Assembly (NCBI RefSeq): GCF_965363235.1
Contig: NC_134839.1
Location: forward strand, 77,773,410-77,837,409
Length of the DNA stretch: 64,000 nucleotides
From: Mytilus galloprovincialis
Taxonomy: Eukaryota; Mollusca; Bivalvia; Mytilida; Mytilidae
Reading direction: 5' to 3'
Within the stretch, counting starts at the first letter, position 1; every line of letters starts with the position of its first letter. Below the pieces are notes generated by a model. It was not told the DNA's origin. It did not search any database and saw only the letters and a program-made list of their open reading frames with translations. The position numbers and the translations under genes are program-made. Below, in pieces: positions 23,575-38,500 of the stretch.

Positions 23575-26500
23575 CTATTAAGTATTAATGTGATTTTGAT
23601 AACATTTATAATTAGAACCCCTATGTACAACTACAATCAATTATTTTGTTAAATATATTCGAAAATGTATGTTATAATGTTACAATGATTCCACCATCAG
23701 GTACTTTTCAATCAAATGATCACATAGTAGTATTTAAAATAAACTGAAAATAATGCGGAACTTTTATGCCCCAGACAGGCTTTCCTGGATGCAACTTCAT
23801 AAGGAAGTCTCAAAAACCAAATATTTAGATGTGTTAGAACAGAAACATTTGTAGAGCTATATTAACAAAAGAATAATTAAATAATCATCGATTTATCAAC
23901 GGAATATTAATGATAATTATCAAAATAGATATATTTTACCAAAACATGCATACACCTGTACAATATAATTTAATGAAATTGTAGAATGACTAAGGAACGG
24001 CAAGACCATTATATTCTAATCTGTTTTACATACCTTCCTGTATTCAGTGACGATGTGCATATATTTACCTTTCAGGATCAAAAACCTCTGGTTCAGGCCA
24101 TAACTCGGGATCTCTGTGAATGGCACCAACTGGAAATTGAATATCAGTTCCTTTGGGTATTGTATATCCACCAATTTCTATATCTTCTTCTGTTATTCGA
24201 TTAAACCTTAAAATAAACATTTGGAAATATATGACACAAAAATGTATATCTATGGAGTCTATAGGCTATTCTAATATAATTTATTACGATTTTTTTGCAA
24301 CTAAGACATATTTACAGTTATACTGATAATGAAATTTATTGGCTTCAGGAACCATCATTAAATTCTGTCATGTTTTTGATTTTTGCAAAAGCTAAGAATA
24401 GATCCTCTTAGATAATTTACATTAAAATGAACGTTAATTGTATTTATTTGAAATAAGAAGTTGACATTATACATTGAAAGTATCAAATACAATTATTATC
24501 ATATTAAATGTTATAGTTTTTCAAATGTAAAAAGTAAAATCTCAAAAATAGTGAACTCCGAGGAAAATTCAAAACAGAAAGTCCCTTATCAAATGGCAAA
24601 ATCAAATGATATAACACATCCAAACGAATGGAAAACAACTGTCATATTCCAGACTTGGTACAGGCAATTTAATACACATTTTAACAGAATTCTACCTTAT
24701 AATCGACGTCTTCAGATTAAAAGTTTGAAATTTGACATGAACTTACATGGTCCAATATCGAAAATCTAAAACAGTCACCAACCCCCCCCCCCCCCCCCCC
24801 CCCCAAAAAAAAGCCCCAGATTTTGATAAATTTTAAACCTCAATAAGAACCAATTTTAAAACGAGGTCCAAATCAAAAGTAAAAAAAAAAAAAAACACGG
24901 TTAGATTCACCGTGTTTAAGAACACCAATATTGCAAGATTGTAAATTAAACCCAATCAAAATGGTTAAGAATTAAGCAATGTCAACAAAGAACTAGAAAA
25001 GTATTATTTTTGGTTTCTTTTCATAGAGATCCATACCATTATACACAAGTTAATATATCGTATCAAACAGTGCTTCCTTAAACTATTAGGTAAACTTACA
25101 TGAGGGATACTAAATTATAAGCTGTAAACTTAATACGTTGTGACAGCAAAAATGCAATAAAAATATTGTTATGTTAATTTTTTTTTGTATACAAGTTATT
25201 GTCCCGAAACCTGAAAATGATTGTCGTTTTGGCCCTTTTAATTCCTATACAGTTATGACAAATACCCTGAAATCTTTCCCAAATTTCTATTTGTGGTATT
25301 GACCATTGTAGTACAATTTCATAGAGATCTATACACTTTTACTCAAGTCATCGTCTGAAAACCAAATGTCTTTAATCGGACGAGGTCTTGTGAAATGGCA
25401 ATAACCATAAAAATAGGGACATGTGGTATGATTTTCAAAATTACAACTATTCACCACAGTTCAAACAATGTGAATGTAAGCATTTTTAAGTCTCCCAAAC
25501 AAAGTTCGGAGACTTATTGTTTTGGTCAGTTCTTATTATTTTTATTATTATTCTTCTTCCTCTTCTTCTTCCGCCACTTTAAAAATGAACTTGTTTACCA
25601 TGAATTTTATATTTACCTTGCAGCCGAACCATACAACCGAAGGACCTCACAAACGAACATATCTAAATACTGAAGCTTTGAGACGTTGTCATATGTTGGT
25701 TTTTCCTGTAATTCAAACAATAACTATGTTCATAGATATAAGAAGATGTCGTGTGAGTGCCAATGAGACAACTCTCCATCCAAATAACAATTTTAAAAAG
25801 TAAACCATTGTAGGTCAATGTACGGCCTTCAACACGGAGCCTTGGCTAACACCGAACAACAAACTAAAAAGGGCCCCAAAATTACTAGTGTAAAACCATT
25901 CAAACGGGAAAACCAACGGGTATAAATTACATTAACAAACGACAACTACTGTACATCACATTCCTGACTTAGGACAGGTGCAAACATTTGCAGCGGGATT
26001 AAACGTTTTAATGGTACCAAACCTTCTCCCTTTTTCTGAAACAATAGCATAACATCACAACATAGAAAAACACACGATAAAATATCAATTGGTAGGCTTA
26101 ACTCAATCAAAAAATGTAAACTGATACACTATGAACGAATAAATTTGATCTGCGATATCTGAATGCAAATGCACAGTTAATACAATATAAGGGACAAATA
26201 TTCAAGGCCAAATAGGAAACAAACAAGTTCAAACAAAGCCATGGCAAGACACCACTGCGAAATATTTAACTCTTCGAAAATTATCACTTTTGAAAAAGTT
26301 TATATAAATGTAGTAAGTAAAAATTAGAAGATATTCCAAATAACCAAAGCTGGTATATAGAAAAGATCCATATTAATATAAAATAACAAAAAAGCATTAT
26401 AAACAGTATCAACAGTTCCTGATCAATCTGTTTAATTACATTTAATAAATAAAATGTTTAAGTATAATAGCTTTGAGAACATATTATCGGTCCCATCGAC

Positions 26501-29500
26501 CTTGCTCTGTAAAACATTAATTTTGTACGCTATAAATGTACTTGCCACATTGAAACATTTAAAAAATAACACGTTATAAATTTGATGTGTTCTAATCATA
26601 TATAAAATAGAATAACAAAACCTAATTAGAATTAAAAACTTGGAAAGGTTTATAAACTGACAACAATCCAACAATAAGCAACGTTCACAATGTACCAACG
26701 ACACTGATGGAAAACAATTGTCATAATCCGACCGTTAATGTTATTGTAACAACTTGCATTTTCTGAGGAAAATGAAGGTTAAACCTGGTGTTATAGCTAG
26801 CTATACTTCTCACTTGTACCATAGTTGTTTATATATAGTTCCGTTATATCTACAAAATTGAGTGAACAACCCAAAAGAAATACTAGGCTTATGAGACAAT
26901 AATTCGGATTCTGCAGCAAAAACTGTATAAAACATACATCACTGACATATAGCACAACTGCCTTTAGAATTTAAACACCCATTTGAAATGTTGCAGACTA
27001 AATTAACAGTAAGGAACTTCTAAAACGCTTATCGCTGTCATTCATTCGGTAGCAGGCATGATGAATAAACACCAGTATAAACACTTTGTTCAAATATGAA
27101 TCATAAAAGAGTAACTTTGCGATTTTATATTAAATACATTCAGCAATACCAGTATACGCGAACTTGTTTATATGGTGTATACAAGCTGTAAAATGAAGTA
27201 TGTAAAGAAGGGTCTTTTTATTAAAAATTACTTCAGTGTTTTCTAATACTTAATTCCTTACATAATATAGTTTACAATACAGTTTTGCGCTTGTCGATGG
27301 AAAAAGTTGGCAGTGAAAAAGATTTTATTTATAAACATCATCATCGTTTGGTCTCTGGTGGTTAGTTTTCTCATTGTAAACTCTACCACATCTAATTATA
27401 ATATAAATACATATTCTGTACTTGTTTAGGGACCAGCTGAAAGACGCCTCCGGGTTTGATAATTTCTCGCTGCATTGAAGACCTGTTAGTGACCTTCTGA
27501 TGTTGTCTGTTATATGCCTATGGTCGGGTTGTTGTCTCTTTGACACATTCCCCATTTCCATTCTCAATTTTATTGTATATTGTATTACACACTCTACCTT
27601 TCCAATGTTATCAGCAACTTCATGTCGAACCTTGTCAGCATAATCTGGATATAAAGCTAGACAATACAGGACGAAGGATAACACATTCGCAGTAGTTTCA
27701 TATCCAGCCAAAAAGAATATAAGACTATTTGCTAATATTTCGTTGTTTGTAAGGGCTGCAATATATAAATAACATACTATAATATTTTTACAAATGGGAC
27801 GTGAAATCTATTTTAGACAAAGCTAAGATAATCGTGAATAATTCTTTTAGGCGTTTATTAATGCCGCTGAGGACTGATAAATTGCTATTTAATGTCTTTA
27901 TAAAATGAAACACAACGAAAAACTGTTTAATCGGGCTAAGGTAAATTATTTTCATAGATAATTATAAAATTGTGTTTTAGTAAGTAAAGGCGGGACTAAC
28001 TGGTAAGTAAGAGTAAATCGTTCACGAACAAAACTCATTCTGTAAAACGTTGTTCTTGAAAACATGCATTGAGGAATATTATTACATTTTCATAAAAGAA
28101 AAACGTGGTGTAAATGTTTACCAATGATAAACAAATGCTGAGTGAAAGTTTGTGACTCACATATCAGAATACTCAATATACCGTTGTTTAATGGTCATAA
28201 ATCAATAAAGTGAGAGCAAATCCGGGTAAATATTACATTTTATAAATCAGTTTTTTATAAAATCTAAAAGTGCTGATGAGTTATCATTTACTTTATTTCT
28301 AATTAATTACTTCAAAATATTTTTTTTATCTGGCAATACTAGTAAAACATTTGACTTTTCTACTCGTTTTACAATCATTCCCTATTCAACTCTAAAACAC
28401 AAAATTAATGACTGACGTGGAAACGAGTATCTTGCTTTAAAAATGGATAAATCGTACGTTGTAAATAATCACGCTGATTCAAACACAAAATTTTCGAAAA
28501 AATATATTATCAAGATGTTTGATTGCTTGTTTGACAACATATTTGTAACTATTGGAGAACTTGTTTTTAACAAACAGCCGGCATATTAATGGGAACCAAC
28601 CCTTACCGGCTTGTTCCTCTATTCACATGAGTCTGTTTACTCAAAGGAACTTCTTAGGAAATAAGGAAAAAAAGTAAGCAGTATCATTTTATATACGCTT
28701 TCCGCTATTAAGTTGTCCCTTCGGCCAAATAAAAAAGTATGTGCGGTTACAGTTACTTCTGAAAAGAAGTTAGGGTAGGTAGGTAGGGATTTTTTTTTTA
28801 TTTTATGTTTTTTTTTTTTACATTGAGTCTATGGGAGCAACATTCTGACTTTAACAGTGCTTAATGAAAAATGACAATAAAATCTTTAGGGTAGGCTATT
28901 TTTAAGCCGAAAAAGTAAGGACGTTAGGGTTACTAGAACCACACATATATTTTTATTTGGCCTTACTAAATAAGTCAAAATTTGGTCACTCTTTTCAACG
29001 AAATTATAATATAGAACATGAGATAAAAGATACAACAGACACAATGAAAGTGTGCATGATATTTTGACTTACATCTAGAAATTGACAATATGGGTCATTT
29101 GTAAACATGTTTTTTACGACAAAGGAAATAATTTCAGCTTCTCAATTTTTAACTTTCAATTTCAATGTAGCAACATTACAACAGCGCCTACAAATAGAGT
29201 ATATATCTTCCAACTGATATACGATGAAAAAGGACGTGTATTTCCTATCATGATATCCCTTGTATATGTTATAGATGGTTGCTGCTTATCAGGAAGTTCT
29301 TAACAGAAGAGTTCCAAGTGGTGAAGTTAAACTCAACCCTTCTTAAACGTTTTGGACTCCATCATGCATGATTGACCGTTCTTAAATATCTGGTTAACAG
29401 ATTTCGATGCATCTTTCGCCTCATGTTTGTCACATTGAATTTTTTAAATCACGTTTCTACGATCTATTCGGGGTTCATGTATTTGGTCTGAAGAGTTTCT

Positions 29501-32500
29501 GTATTGTTGTTTTTATCTCCTTTTATGAACTCTATCATCTTATGGAAAATTAACGTATGGTATAATAAATGTACTCACGTCTTTTCTTGAAATCCTTTAG
29601 AGTTGAAGATGACAATTCTATATTTTCCTCACTTTTTTCTTTGTCTGTATGTGCGTTTAACATAAGTCCTAATAAGTCTTGTCTTTTCTGAAATGAAAGT
29701 TCCTTTCTTTTTCTTAACGACCAAAGTATTTCCTTGATGAGAGAGGCATAGCTGCTTTTAGGAATTATAGGCACATGCCTATATATACAAACAAGAATAT
29801 GTAGTACGATTGAAGCTATTAAACAAATAGTTCCAAATGGTGAAGTTGAAATCATCCCTTCTTAAATTTTACGGACGCCATCACGAGTTGGTTGACCGTT
29901 ATGGAATACCCGTTTCACAAATGATATCGTATATGTTCCTTACGTCGTAACAACAATCCCCTTCCCTTTCATAAATTTGACCTACCGAGTTAGACTATTT
30001 ACCGGATTTGTTATAACATAAGCATCACGACGCGTGCCACATGTGGAGCAGGATCTGAGTTCGTGTTTTTTATTCTTTAGTTTTCTATGTTGTGTCATGT
30101 GTACTATTGTTTGTCTGTTTGTCTTTTTAATTTTTAGCCATGGCGTTGTCAGTTTGTTTTCGATTTGTGAGTTTGACTGTTCTTTTTGTATCTTTCGTCC
30201 CTCTTTTAGACAAAATGAAGTAGAAGTTAAAACCAATAGATAATCTTACGGCCATCAACAATAACAACAGGATGAATATATATATATACACATATTTAAC
30301 AGGATCTACTAGCTGTTAAATAGCAATTGTTTTTTTTTAACCAGCCTTACAAACTTATATTTAACATGCCGTCAACAATTTGTATCTTTAAAACTACAAA
30401 ATAGCGATTTGTTGATGATGAACAATGTTGAGTCCACTTTTTTTATATGATAAAGATCGCCGCGATAAAGCCTTTCTGTGTTAATGCGGCGTAAAGCAAA
30501 CAACAATCAATATATGATAAAGAGAAAACATCAGATGCATGTTATTGAACAATATTGCTGAAAATGTAAGAGTACAATTAGTCCTGTCCATCATACATGT
30601 ATTTTTACTCTTGGAATAAAGAAAACCTCCTTCTGTAACCAACTTAGCAATTTCGATATCACGATTTTCTCATTGCATTTATGAAATTAATATTTGTATT
30701 TCTCCTTTGAAAATGTTGCATAATGTTATAACAATACATTTGCAAAAGTGGTATAATGTAATATTTCAAAACTCTGGCTTTCTTACTTAAATAAAAGTAA
30801 TTCAAAACATACCGTGCTTTAATACTTCCTTTCTAAGACAACAGTAATTCAAAACCTACCATACTTTCCGACTTTCTCCCTAGGATAACAGCAATCCAAA
30901 ACCTACCGTGTTGTCCGACCTTCTTTCTTCGATAACAGTGTTGACAGCAGAGTTAAAAAAAATCGCCATATCTTTGCTCATTGTTGATATTTTCAAGTAT
31001 GGAAGCAATCTTCTTGTAAACGGGAAAAATACTGAAAATTAAATAAGGAATAAATCTGGAACGCACAGGGAAACAATTAAAATTGTTTATTAATGGTGAA
31101 ATTTGACGAGCACCAATCCATAAGTTTTTTTCAGAAATTTAGACCATATTTTGACCCTATTTACTGAACGGTTTGGGCAATTTCCCCCAAAATGAGTCCC
31201 GACTGCCTACTTGTGGTAATGAACCTTGTGGTACAATGGTAGAGTTATTGTCCTGAAACTATAAAAATGTGTGTTTTGGGTCCCGTTTTGGTTTCTAATT
31301 GCTGAACGGTTGAGACCGTTCAAAAATGATCACAACCTTCCTTTTGTGATATAAAACCTTTTGATTTAATTTCAAAGAGATCCATACACTTAAAGTAAAT
31401 GTCTGGAAACTAAATGTGTCTTCGGACGACGACGCTGACGACGATGACGACACCATGATAGCAATATAAGACCCCAAAATATATGTTCGGTCGTATAAAA
31501 AAGAAAACCTTTGTCTCTTAACTCGTTTCTTTTTACATTATAGAGTAGATAAACTTACAAAACATTTTTTTAAAAGTAACTTTATTCAAATTAACTCCCC
31601 TTATGTGGCAAAGTTGAATAAGCATCCCGAGAGTATTACATGGCAATGCATAATCCCCTACCGTTTTAAAATTAATTCTACTGGAACAAAATGCTAAGTT
31701 CATCTATAACTTGTCATAATGTTAACAATTAAACAAATATTAAGTCAATATCTTCCAGCATAACGGATAAAGTGTGGAAAACTGATCATTTAATTGAATT
31801 TTCAAGGACAGTAACTCATTAGACAAAATAATTAAACCGAACCAATTTGAAAATTTGAACTTGCGCAGTAACTGATCATGATTAAACTATATACCAATTA
31901 TAAAATTAACAGCTTCGAGCATGAGGATTTTTTTTTTCGAAAAACAGACAGACAGACAGAAATATGATTAAACACATATTTTTTTATGTAACATTACACT
32001 TAAATAACACATCACTCTCAAAATTTGCACATTTCTTTAAAGATCGAGAATGATTGTTATCTGCTATTTCAAAATCCAAGTGGGAAGAAAATATTCTTGG
32101 AGTGAAACGGACGGAATAGCCTTGGATAAACAAAACGGGACGTTTAATTTAAAACTATGTACTATGTAGTGAGGTCTGTACTACACAATACAACAATAAC
32201 ACACACATCTTTTAAGATAAGAATGATGTTAAAGATGTATTTAAAAGATCCCGGCAGTATGATATTGTTCTATTATATGTCATAATGTTATATTTCTATT
32301 ATGAATTAGAAAATACATTGAACCACAAACGTCAAAATTATTTAATCGCGTAGTGGAACGAGCTATTTGTGGATTCTTATAAATTCTATATAACTTTTGG
32401 ACTGTTTTAAATCTCGGTTTATTTCTGAAATTAATTCTTACATACTTTTGATTTTTTAACCTTGACTGATAAGAGAGCCCATGTTAAATTTTAAAATTGT

Positions 32501-35500
32501 TTGTATATACATTGAACGACAAATATATGTGACGTATAACATTTGCTGACGTCGGACAAGCGAATCAATGAATGTGTTTGTAGATAGATGATTTTGTGTT
32601 CTGTTAAATTGTTCCTTTTAAATTGTTTCTCGATGATGACTGCTGTACCCATATTTTGACTATTTTATTTATTATGTCTGTTTAGTCTACACATCATTGT
32701 AAATATAACGGAATTTGACGAGACTGTCATCAAGGTGAGATGTTTAGTGCTTTGAAACCAGGTTTAACCTACCATTTTCTACATTTGAAAACGCCTGTAC
32801 CAAGTCAGGAATATGACAGTTCTTTTCCCTTCGTTTTTGATGTGTTTTGTCATTTAATTTTGCCATGTGATTATGGACTTTCCGATTAGATTTTCCTCTG
32901 AGTTCAGTATTTTTGTGATATAACTTTTTACTCACTGATAAGCAGTACCATTGGATTTTTAAACCCAGATGAAAAGGCTTTCTTCGCATTCTTGATAAAC
33001 GCATTATCTGGATCGTTTTGGGCATCTACGTCTATACCGAAAGCTGTACTGGCTATTACATCCATTGAAAACGAACCACAGTACCTGTCGAAAAAGGCAA
33101 ATTTATTTCTGGCGTTGACACCAATGACATGGACAAAAGCAGCCATACTTATCAAACAATCTTTTGGTGTCGAGTGTGTAATATTCGTAATAAGCATCTT
33201 GCTCAGTGATATACGAGAAAGAATATTATTATAAACAGACATCAATATAACATTTGTTCATTGTACATCATTATTTAGCAGGTTTCGTTCCGGTTAACCA
33301 ATCATATACCGGTATTAAAGAATGTTTATTTAATAAAGATCTGCAAGGGTTAACTAAAGTATAGAAATATGGTCGCCAATACTTCTTTCGATCGTTTGTA
33401 TCCATGATAAGAGGCATGCAAGCACATACTGCAAGAACAACGTTAAATTCGGCTTGATTTGGAAATTTCGACTGCGAACATTCAAGCAATCGATTAAAAA
33501 CTTACTAAAATTCATTGCATTCAAAACATTATACATCTGTATATTTTCTGTGTTGATGTTACAAAATGACACCTCCCATTCTGTGAGTATTGCATGGCAA
33601 TAAATATTCCCATTCTAGTTTGAAATTCATTGTGTTGGAAATAATTCGAACTTGATCTTTAACTTGTCATGATAGAACTACTTGCCAATTTTAAAATAAA
33701 TATCTTCAAGCATGACGAAAAAAGGTTTGAAAAACTTATTATTTGAATGAATTTTCAAAGTCAAAGGACCATAACTCTGCACAAAAACAGCAGACCGGTA
33801 CAAAATTCGAATTGATCTGTAACTTGTCATGATAAAACAATACACCAAGAAAACGAACATTGTTTCTATAACTTATGATTATGCAAGACTAATATGTCCA
33901 ACGTTATGAATAAATAAATGAATAATGTTTCCATGTAACTCAGTTGAGTCACCCGCTACATTTCACGTTATAAGAGGGCATAACCAGAGAACTGTAAAAG
34001 TGTTTATGGTAAAATGCATTGTGCATAAGTTTCATTCAAAAAATTTGGTTGAAGTTAGAGAACGGACACGTATTTTGGAATGTAACTACAATTGGACGTT
34101 CGCAAGAACGCTCAGACGGACAAGAGTAACATTTAATCAGCCTCCTCCGCCACTGACCTACCTTCTTAAGGGTCATTAAAAAAATGAAATTTTTTTTTTT
34201 AAGCGTTTCAGTTATTATCGTATTTGTTTTTCTTACTTGCACACATCGACTACTTCTCCATTTTCTGTATCTTTCTTCATTTTTTCAACCATGTCATTAA
34301 CACATTTCTGAAGCAATGGCATCATCTGAGAAATATATCATTCACATATTATAATCTTATATTGTTAAGTGGCAATCTTGTTTAATTTCTCACGAGAAAA
34401 GAAGATCTTGATATTACAAATAAAGGGAAAATTTTAAATTATTTTGTAAAAAAGACAGAAAAAATAATTGGTTCGCTCATTTTTATTTTTATTTACTAAA
34501 AGCAAGTGATAGAATCCCGTCCCTAAAAAAATGCAAAGGTACGTACAACGTGAGCTTTAAAAGTACACCACAACTAGTCAATAAACCCATCATATATACC
34601 AGGATTGAAATTTTATATTTACCCCAGGCGCGCGTTTTGTCTACAAAACACTCATCAGTGACGCTCGAATAATAAAAAAAAGAAACGAAAAAGATCAAGA
34701 TACTGTTGGTGTTTTTTTTTTAGTTACAGGAACGACGAATATCCATTATATTATTACCAGCTGTTGTTTTATGCAACAAACCTTCTGTTAAAATGTTATA
34801 AGGATATAAAGTCAAGTATACAATAAAGTCTTGATAAAGAAAGCTGTTATCATTAAACGACGACAGCAGCCGCAAAACATACATTTAAGAGCGCCATTTT
34901 GAATAGAAAAATTAATAAAAAAAATATTCTCGGCGTAGATGACCTATGATGGATTTGGCTATTATGTAAGGTCCCGTTTGGTCATTTAATGGTCATCTGA
35001 TCATCTATTAAAATCCCTAACCTAGGACTTTAAAGAAACAGTCGAGCATTTCTAATCGAAACGAATACCGATATTTAATGGAAAGTGTCGTAATTTAAAC
35101 ATTTCATGCAGATATGTAGTCTGTTAATCTACTACCCTGTCTCTTTTTTCAACTACCTAAACATTTCTTCAACTTCAAATATTTTTTCATGTTACTTGTA
35201 AACATTTTTACGATTTTTGTTTAATTTAAGTTTACTTTGTCATATATCAGTCGCATACAACAAACATACCTTTTATTTTGTTTATCTTATGTCAGTCTTA
35301 ATTAGTGATGTGACAAAAAAGGCAAAGGAAATAAATGCTATAAAATGTGATCTTTATTGCATAATAAATCTTATGTAACTTTACATTATTGTAAATTCTG
35401 TTTTTCTTACCTGTCTCATTTTTCCGGAAGAAAATGTAGGAGAAATTGATGACCTCAAAAACTTCCAGTGTTCGTCACGTGCAATTGATACGGCATCCTT

Positions 35501-38500
35501 TAGGTAGGGATCATTGTTATCACCTTCAGCCTTTTCAATATATTACAAAAGAGTAAAATTACAAAAATACAGGGCCCGTATGCATAAAGCTACTTAAGTT
35601 TTAAGTTAAGATTTTCCTTAGTAAACACTTAAGTTAACGAAACTCCGCCCTTTTTATCTAAGTGGTATGCATAAAAAATCTTAAACTAAGTATTTCATAA
35701 GTAAAGTCTTAGTTGTTTTTAGTCACGCCCACAAAACTTAAGTAATTGGCATAAAACTCCTTATACTAAGGAAACGCCTACGATAACACTTAAGTCTAAG
35801 GTACATATAGAGCTACCTTAAATTTTCAAAAATAGTTAAAAATCAGTCGAAAGTTTGCGTTTTTGGTAGAACATTAATATGTTACCTACAATTTGATTGA
35901 TCAATATGTATATCAGTAATAAAATACTAATTATTCGTTTATTTATTGTTAAATAATAAGAAAATATTAACGATCATCGTATTTTCAAATCACGTATAAT
36001 CAACAAATCAAGAGATAACAGTGAGTAGTTATATATACTATTTCCCAATCTCGTTGTTAAATACCGAAAAGTACTCAATTTTTACACACATGTAAGTCAT
36101 GGTACTATTTTCTTTTGTTTACTCTGTACGTGCACGTTTTTTTAAATTGTTAAAATACACCGCGCGGTGTCAATTGTAACCGTTAGTTTAAACCGAATCA
36201 AGGAATGAAGAGACAGCATGTAAAACCACATTTTCTATATGTGTGTGGGGGTTATTTTTTTTTGGGGGGGGGAGGGTGCGTCCTTTGAATTTTCAATTCA
36301 GTTTTATTCTTAAGATGTAGGGCATACCCTAAAAAAATCACTTACAGGGACAAAATCAGACTGAAGCGGATTTCTTTCATAAGGGGGAGCATGGACCTTT
36401 ATTTTGTTGAAACAATAGGTTGATTGTTTAGAATCCCTGTTACGGCAATCAGATGTCCGCACTGCTACACCCCATGGAATTCGTCGGTTATATAAGGCAT
36501 TTATAATACCTTCTTAATGGTATTGCATTATTTTTTCATATTACCTTATATACTCAGTGAGATATATTGCAGTTCCGAAAATATTGCTAAGTACGTTAAG
36601 ATGTGGAGAATATACTTCCTGTAATATTTTGTTTAAGTAAAGATTGTAGGACTTTTGGAAAATATCCTAGTAAGTTTGTATATGGATTTCTGGGGAAAAA
36701 ATCTACCCTCCCCCTTTTTTTGTTGTAAAAGGGAAGTGATAAAAATGTTAATTTCACATCAAAATAGATTTTTTTTTAAACCACTAGCAAAATGTAAGCA
36801 AGGGAGGTGGCAGCGCATAATAAGCTGAACGATTATAGTGAACATTTTTTTGAAAAAAGTGTTTTGTAAAATTATTTGTTAGCACAATAATGTCATGCTT
36901 ACAATGCTACACTCAGTCAGCTTTTAAAATGTATTGTCTCCAGAAAATATTACAACCATGAAAGATAATTAAAGATTAAGGAGAGGAAAGTTTTGGATTA
37001 CCGAAATATTTTTCTTCCAATGCTCAACCGTCAAAACATCACCATAAAAAGAGTTGTCTTATATGCGCCAATTGTTATCATTATACTATGTTACGTTCTA
37101 TTGAATTGTTTTACATACCTATATCAATTTAATCCCAGCTCTTTAAAATAAAAGCATGCGTTGATCAATACATTTAAATAATCATAACAAACTTTTACAC
37201 GGATGAGTACATGTGATGAGCTAATATATATTATACGGTAACTAGAGAAAGGTTCCGATTTAAGTATTCCTTAGTTAAGTGAAGACTTAAGTAAGTTTAT
37301 GCATACAATTTAAGAATTTGACTTAACTAAGGAAATTCTTAGTGAAATCTAAGTTTAAGGAATACTTAAGTTAAGATGTTTTATGCATACGGCCCCTGAA
37401 CTCCGAGGAAAATTCAAAGGGGAAACTTCCTAATCAAATGGCAAAATTAAAAGCTCAAACACATCAAGCGAATGGATAACAACTTTCATAATACTGACTT
37501 GACACATGCTTTTTTTCTAACGTAGAAAAAGGTGGATTTATCATGGTTTTATATCTAGCCAAACCTCGCACTTGTATTACAGTAACATAAAATTCAACTA
37601 TATTGACAACACTGTGTGAACAAACGAACAGACATAGGTAAGTGTGTCAAAAATAGGGGTACAGCAGTTAACATTCTAATCTTAATCACCATGAAAACAA
37701 ACACACAAACATGTTACATAAAACCTTTTTTTAACGTATCGTTTTGCATAGACGTGATAGTCAGAGGAAGAGCTTGGAATTCTTAAGCTCCTGTTTGAAA
37801 TTGACTGAACGTATTTGCCGACTGTAAATAACATTTTCTTGATTATTAATCAACTTCAAAATAAATCTATAGACTATTTTACATACAGGCAAATATCTGA
37901 TATCCATGAGTTGTCAAATAAATACAAATATGTATGTATAAACAAACATCGATTGATAAGTATGAATCGTTTTAATCTAACAAGAAATAATGATGTAATG
38001 ATGTCCCTGCGAATTGATATATGCACATTGACTCCATCTTTTGTGTGGTTGAAAAAAACCACCAATAGTTAATTCACTTTTCACTGCGGGTTTACTTGCA
38101 ATACATACCAGTCTGTTTGGAAATTTTGAGAAATCTTTAATGCAAATTTGTTTTATGATATCAACATCAGAGACCAGTAATGAAGACATGTTTCCAAAAT
38201 ACTGCCTACAATGTAACGTTAAGGGATTAAGCAAATAAGATTTCAATCATGAGATTAAAAGAATGGAGTATTTTGAAAGACAATTTATCTGTGTCATTCT
38301 CCATGTAGATCACAACAAACACCATCTTTCTTTCAATCGGTGTGAAAATACAAAATAATTGATTGATTTTTTGTTTATCTTTTTTAGCTTTTTGTGACAT
38401 TGTGTGGAAAAACAAAACCCTCATCTTCACGACTTCCAATCTTTTAGACGTACCTCGACTACTTGACCAAATGACCAAAATCGGTATCTTTCTTGAAGAT

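Noticed and set aside
30955..30962. Apparent frameshift in P450 exon 8 at an eight-base A run
   Set aside because: It appeared only when I read the exon in the wrong frame. The phase set by exon 7 gives an open frame (ISTMSKD..FFNSAVNTVIEERR).
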